Shown: positions 60,732-64,000 of the stretch, one piece after another | Layout: the number at the start of each line of letters is the position of its first letter | Position numbering within the stretch: the stretch's first letter is position 1 | DNA from: Verrucomicrobium sp. BvORR106 | Lineage (GTDB): Bacteria; Verrucomicrobiota; Verrucomicrobiia; Verrucomicrobiales; Verrucomicrobiaceae | Assembly (NCBI RefSeq): GCF_000739655.1 | Contig: NZ_BATR01000087.1 | Coordinates: forward strand, 1-64,000 | Reading direction: 5' to 3' | Length of the DNA stretch: 64,000 nt | The notes under the pieces: generated by a model | Told to the model about the DNA's origin: nothing | The model's input: the letters and a program-made list of their open reading frames with translations, nothing else | The model's database searches: none | Made by a program: the position numbers and the translations under genes

Positions 60732-61634
60732 TCACGCCCGCAGTCGCCCGAGCCGCTTGAGGATCTCCAAGATCGGTGCCGCCTGATTCAGCGTGTAGAG
60801 GTGAATGCCGGAGACGCCTTGATGGAGGAGCTCGGAGCACTGCTCGGTGGCGTGGTGCAGGCCCACCTCCAGGACGGCGGCGGGATCGTCTTTCACCTGG
60901 AGCAGGGCGCGGTGCAGTCTCGCCGGGACCCGGGCTCCACCTGCCAGCTCGGCCATGCGCTTCAGGCCGCTGAGGCTGGTCACGGGCAGGATACCGGCCA
61001 GGATGGGCACGCGGATGCCTGCGAGCTCACAGCGCTCGCGAAAGTCATGGAAGTCCCGGTTGTCGAAGAAGAGCTGGGTGCAGATGTAGTCGGCTCCTGC
61101 ATCCACCTTGGCCTTGAGATGGTCCATCTCCAGCAGGCGGTTGGGTGTGGCGGGGTGGCCCTCCGGGAAACCGGCCACGCCGATGCCGAAGCCGCGCTTG
61201 TCCGGGTGGACCCCGCTTTCGTTGAAGGCCTTGATGTGGCGGACCAGGTCCTCACAGCGCAGGCAGTAGTCCTGGCGGTGGTCGTGGTTGGGCAGGTGAC
61301 GCGGGGGATCGCCCCGTAGTGCGAGGATATTACTCACGCCGTGGGCGGCGTAGTGCGCCAGCAGGGAGTCGATCTCATCCCGCTGGTGGTTCACGCAGGT
61401 GAAGTGCGGCACCGGGTCCAGGGAGGTGGTGCCCTTCACGTGCTCTACGAGCTGCGTGGTGGCATGCCGGGTGGAGCCACCGGCGCCGTAGGTGATGCTG
61501 ACGAAGTCCGGCCGACAGGCGGCTAGCTGGGAAAGGGTGTCGTGCAGGCGGTCCCGCCCCTCCGTGGTGTTGGGAGGGAAGAACTCAAAGGAGAGTGTGG
61601 ACTTGGACGGCTGAAGGATGTCGCGAATGTGCAT
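60732..61634 (-). CDS. metF: Methylenetetrahydrofolate reductase
   Basis: The 300-residue enzyme shows the MetF barrel: LSFEFFPPNTTEGRDRLHDT at the start, PDFVSITYGAGGSTRHATTQ, SNILALRGDPPRH (FAD site), HPDKRGFGIGVAGFPEGHPA and DYICTQLFFDNRDFHDFRER. It reduces 5,10-methylene-THF to 5-methyl-THF, the methyl donor of MetE encoded just upstream. The 126-base gap to metE contains a strong hairpin. It is one of the methionine genes that continue the sulfur theme of the window. Confidence 0.95.
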   Translation of the reverse strand: MHIRDILQPSKSTLSFEFFPPNTTEGRDRLHDTLSQLAACRPDFVSITYGAGGSTRHATTQLVEHVKGTTSLDPVPHFTCVNHQRDEIDSLLAHYAAHGVSNILALRGDPPRHLPNHDHRQDYCLRCEDLVRHIKAFNESGVHPDKRGFGIGVAGFPEGHPATPNRLLEMDHLKAKVDAGADYICTQLFFDNRDFHDFRERCELAGIRVPILAGILPVTSLSGLKRMAELAGGARVPARLHRALLQVKDDPAAVLEVGLHHATEQCSELLHQGVSGIHLYTLNQAAPILEILKRLGRLRA

Positions 61635-61707
61635 GATAGACAGGGTGGTGAGAGATGCAGTGGAGAACGGGCCGCCAGCAGGAATGAGGAAGAGGAGGGA
61701 CGCGATG

Positions 61708-61745
61708 AGACCGTGGAGGGGGAGTTGACTTCCCCTCCACGGTCT
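61708..61745 (-). terminator. Strong hairpin between metE and metF
   Basis: AGACCGTGGAGGGG and CCCCTCCACGGTCT pair over 14 bp around a ten-base loop. No T-run follows on either strand. It may be an mRNA-stabilising or partial termination structure separating metE from metF. Confidence 0.6.
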
Positions 61746-61760
61746 GCAGAGGGGGCAGGC

Positions 61761-64000
61761 TTAGACAGCTGCAGGCTGGGCCGCGCGCAGCGTCTTCGCG
61801 GCGGCCACCATGTGGATGAGGGAAGGCCTCACTTCCTCCCACCCGCGGGTCTTCAGGCCGCAATCCGGGTTTACCCAGAGATTGCGACGGGGCAGCACGG
61901 CCTCGGCCTTGCTCATGAGGCGCACCATCTCCTCTTCCGTCGGCACGCGGGGCGAGTGGATGTCATACACACCGGGTCCGATCTCGTTGGGATACTGGAA
62001 ACCAACGAACGCGTCCAGCAGCTCCATGTTGGAACGAGAAGTCTCGATGGTGATGACATCCGCATCCATGTCGGCGATGGCCTTGATGATGTCATTGAAC
62101 TCCGAGTAGCACATGTGCGTGTGGATCTGGGTGTCATCCTTCACGCCACTGGCGCTCAGGCGGAAGCCCTTCACCGCCCAGTCCAGGTAGTGCTCCCAGT
62201 CGTTGCGGCGCAGCGGGAGACCTTCGCGGATGGCGGGTTCATCGATCTGGATGGCAGCGATGCCGACTTTCTCGAGGTCCACCACTTCATCCCGGATGGC
62301 GAGGCCGATCTGGTGCGTGGTCACGGAGCGCGGCTGGTCATCGCGCACGAAGCTCCACTGCAGGATGGTCACCGGGCCGGTGAGCATGCCCTTCATCGGG
62401 CGCTTGGTGAGGGACTGTGCGTACTCAGACCAGTAGGTGGTCATCGCCTTGGGGCGGCTCACATCACCGAAGATGATGGGAGGCTTCACATAGCGGCTGC
62501 CGTAGCTCTGCACCCAGCCATTGCTGGTGAAGGCAAAGCCCTCGAGATTCTCCCCGAAGTACTCCACCATGTCATTGCGCTCGAACTCGCCATGCACCGG
62601 CATGTCGATGCCGATTTCATCCTGCCAGGCCACACACTTGGCGGTCTCTTCCTTGAGGAACTGGTCGTAAGCGGCATCGCTCAGCTCGCCTTTCTTCCAC
62701 TGGGCGCGCGCCTTGCGCACCTCGGCGGTCTGGGGGAAGGAGCCGATCGTGGTGGTAGGAAACTCCGGCAGGTTCAGCTTGGCAGCCTGCTTTTCCTGGC
62801 GGACGGGGAAGCTGGACTCACGCTCATAGTCGCGGGCGGCCACAGCGCTGAGGCGGGACTTCACGGCATCATTGTGGATGCGCTTGCTGGACTTGCGGGC
62901 GGCGGCGGCGGCCTGGTTGGCCACCAGCTTGTCGATCGCGCCGGTGCCGTCCAGGAGTTGGCGGAGGTCCACCACTTCCGCGAGCTTCTGATCAGCAAAG
63001 GCCAGCCAGTTCTTCAGTTCATCATCCAGCTTGGGCTCGTTCGCCAGCGTCACGGGGGAGTGCATGAGCGAGCAGGACGGGGCCACCCACAGCCGGTCCG
63101 CACCCACCGCGGCTCGGGCTTTTTCAAGCACCTCCAGGGAGGCGTCGTAGTGGTTTTTCCAGATGTTGCGGCCTTCCACGATGCCCACGGAGAGGATCTT
63201 GTCCTGTGGGAACTTGGCCAGCACGGCGTCGATGTCCTCTGCGCCACGCACGAAGTCGAAGTGCAGGGCATCCACCGGGAGGGTGAGGTAGGCGCTGAGG
63301 TTGTCACGCAGGCCGCCGAAGTAGGTCGTCACCAAGAGCTTGGCGGAGCCTTTGGCCTTGCTGAGACGATCGTAGGCAACGATGAGCGCTTCACGCTGCT
63401 TGCCGTTCAGGTCGAGCGCGAGGACCGGCTCATCGATCTGAATCCACTCTGCACCGGCCGCAACGAGTTTGCCGAGAATCTGCTCATACACGCTGAGCAG
63501 ATCGCCAAGCAGGGAGAACTGGTCGAAGTCCGGATGGTTGGCATCTTGAACCTTGCCCAGACTCAGGTAGGTCACCGGACCGATGAGCACCGGTTTGGCA
63601 TTCAGCCCCAGCGCTTTTGCTTCCGCAAACTCCTCAAACACCTTGGTGCTGCTCAGGGCGAACTTGGTGTCCGCCTGGAACTCGGGCACGATGTAGTGGT
63701 AGTTCGTGTCGAACCACTTGGTCATCTCGCTGGCGTAGGTGGACACGCCCTTGCTGCCGCAGCCACAATCGGTGCCGTGTGCATGGCCTTGAGCCACGGG
63801 AGAGGCTCCATCCTGCGTGCCGCGGGCGATCGTGAAGACAGTGTTCACATCCGTCTGGCCGCCCTGCCACTGGAAGCGCGGTGGCACATTTCCCAGGAGA
63901 CAGCTCATGTCCAGCGTCTGGTCATAGAAGGAGAAGTCGTTCACCGGAATCAGGTCGATTCCTGCCGCCTGCTGCTTCTTCCAGTTGGTCTCGCGCAGCT
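61761..64000 (-). CDS. metE: Cobalamin-independent methionine synthase, 5' end outside window
   Basis: About 746 residues are visible; the frame remains open to the right edge (LRETNWKKQQAAGIDLIPVN precedes DFSFYDQ), so only the first few dozen residues are missing. The zinc ligands are present: His and Cys of QIHTHMCYSEF, the Glu region VITIETSRSNMELLD and the Cys of NPDCGLKTRGWEEV. Other matches are MLTGPVTILQWSFVRDDQPR and AIQIDEPAIREGLPL. It transfers the methyl of 5-methyl-THF to homocysteine. An insertion of about 15 residues with GHAHGTDCGCGSKG precedes EMTKWFDTNYHY, compared with E. coli MetE. It is transcribed ahead of metF. Confidence 0.96.
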   Translation of the reverse strand, partial: LRETNWKKQQAAGIDLIPVNDFSFYDQTLDMSCLLGNVPPRFQWQGGQTDVNTVFTIARGTQDGASPVAQGHAHGTDCGCGSKGVSTYASEMTKWFDTNYHYIVPEFQADTKFALSSTKVFEEFAEAKALGLNAKPVLIGPVTYLSLGKVQDANHPDFDQFSLLGDLLSVYEQILGKLVAAGAEWIQIDEPVLALDLNGKQREALIVAYDRLSKAKGSAKLLVTTYFGGLRDNLSAYLTLPVDALHFDFVRGAEDIDAVLAKFPQDKILSVGIVEGRNIWKNHYDASLEVLEKARAAVGADRLWVAPSCSLMHSPVTLANEPKLDDELKNWLAFADQKLAEVVDLRQLLDGTGAIDKLVANQAAAAARKSSKRIHNDAVKSRLSAVAARDYERESSFPVRQEKQAAKLNLPEFPTTTIGSFPQTAEVRKARAQWKKGELSDAAYDQFLKEETAKCVAWQDEIGIDMPVHGEFERNDMVEYFGENLEGFAFTSNGWVQSYGSRYVKPPIIFGDVSRPKAMTTYWSEYAQSLTKRPMKGMLTGPVTILQWSFVRDDQPRSVTTHQIGLAIRDEVVDLEKVGIAAIQIDEPAIREGLPLRRNDWEHYLDWAVKGFRLSASGVKDDTQIHTHMCYSEFNDIIKAIADMDADVITIETSRSNMELLDAFVGFQYPNEIGPGVYDIHSPRVPTEEEMVRLMSKAEAVLPRRNLWVNPDCGLKTRGWEEVRPSLIHMVAAAKTLRAAQPAAV

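Overview
The window is a GC-rich chromosomal segment that I read as belonging to a member of the Verrucomicrobiota. This is an inference from gene content and from the abundance of short intergenic hairpin repeats; no rRNA or other decisive marker is present. Both strands are used, and most genes in the first 33 kb are on the minus strand. Two tRNA genes (Gly-TCC and Pro-TGG) are present. I see no CRISPR array, prophage or conjugative element.

Region 1 (about 4.7 to 22.7 kb) is the centre of interest: a sulfur supercluster on the minus strand. It starts with an Rrf2-family regulator and a YezD-like small protein. These are followed by an outer-membrane porin, two sulfate-binding proteins, a cysteine synthase, an M14-like deacylase and the sulfate ABC transporter (cysT, cysW, cysA). 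Downstream of that lies a second operon: a family 2A (SrpI-type) encapsulin shell gene, a cysteine desulfurase with a disordered extension of about 225 residues at its N-terminus (the expected cargo), a rhodanese membrane protein, serine O-acetyltransferase and a second cysteine synthase. A beta-carbonic anhydrase and O-acetylhomoserine sulfhydrylase (metY) come next. Read together, sulfate uptake feeds cysteine synthesis, and the desulfurase packed in the encapsulin shell would release and store sulfur from cysteine. A 25-bp motif with 19 matches lies upstream of both the encapsulin gene and the Rrf2 gene, suggesting joint control. The encapsulin/metY portion is flanked by two homologous 290-bp composite repeats in inverted orientation (3755-4046 and 13042-13335).

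Region 2 (22.9 to 24.4 kb) is a REP-associated tyrosine transposase (RAYT) bracketed by its REP/BIME hairpins. Region 3 (24.4 to 33.7 kb) holds a peptide-type ABC transporter with a fused double permease, a possible polyvalent-protein kinase-like gene with an apparent -1 frameshift, comEC and a TPR membrane protein. Region 4 (34.0 to 39.0 kb) is tRNA-Gly and an exopolysaccharide export module: a small secreted protein, an outer-membrane barrel, a Wzc-like tyrosine kinase and a Wza-like protein.

Region 5 (39.4 to 45.4 kb) is a run of small unrecognised membrane or secreted proteins separated by long composite repeats, including a tandemly duplicated gene. Region 6 (45.6 to 53.0 kb) has a DUF1624-type acyltransferase, an ECF sigma factor with a fused anti-sigma/VWA protein, a PH-domain membrane protein, a YbjN-like protein, tRNA-Pro and a GYF_2 membrane protein. 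Region 7 (53.2 to 64.0 kb) has thrS (no TGS domain), two 240-bp direct repeats, uvrC, a TonB-dependent receptor, metF and metE, the last running off the window end. The methionine genes tie back thematically to the sulfur cluster.
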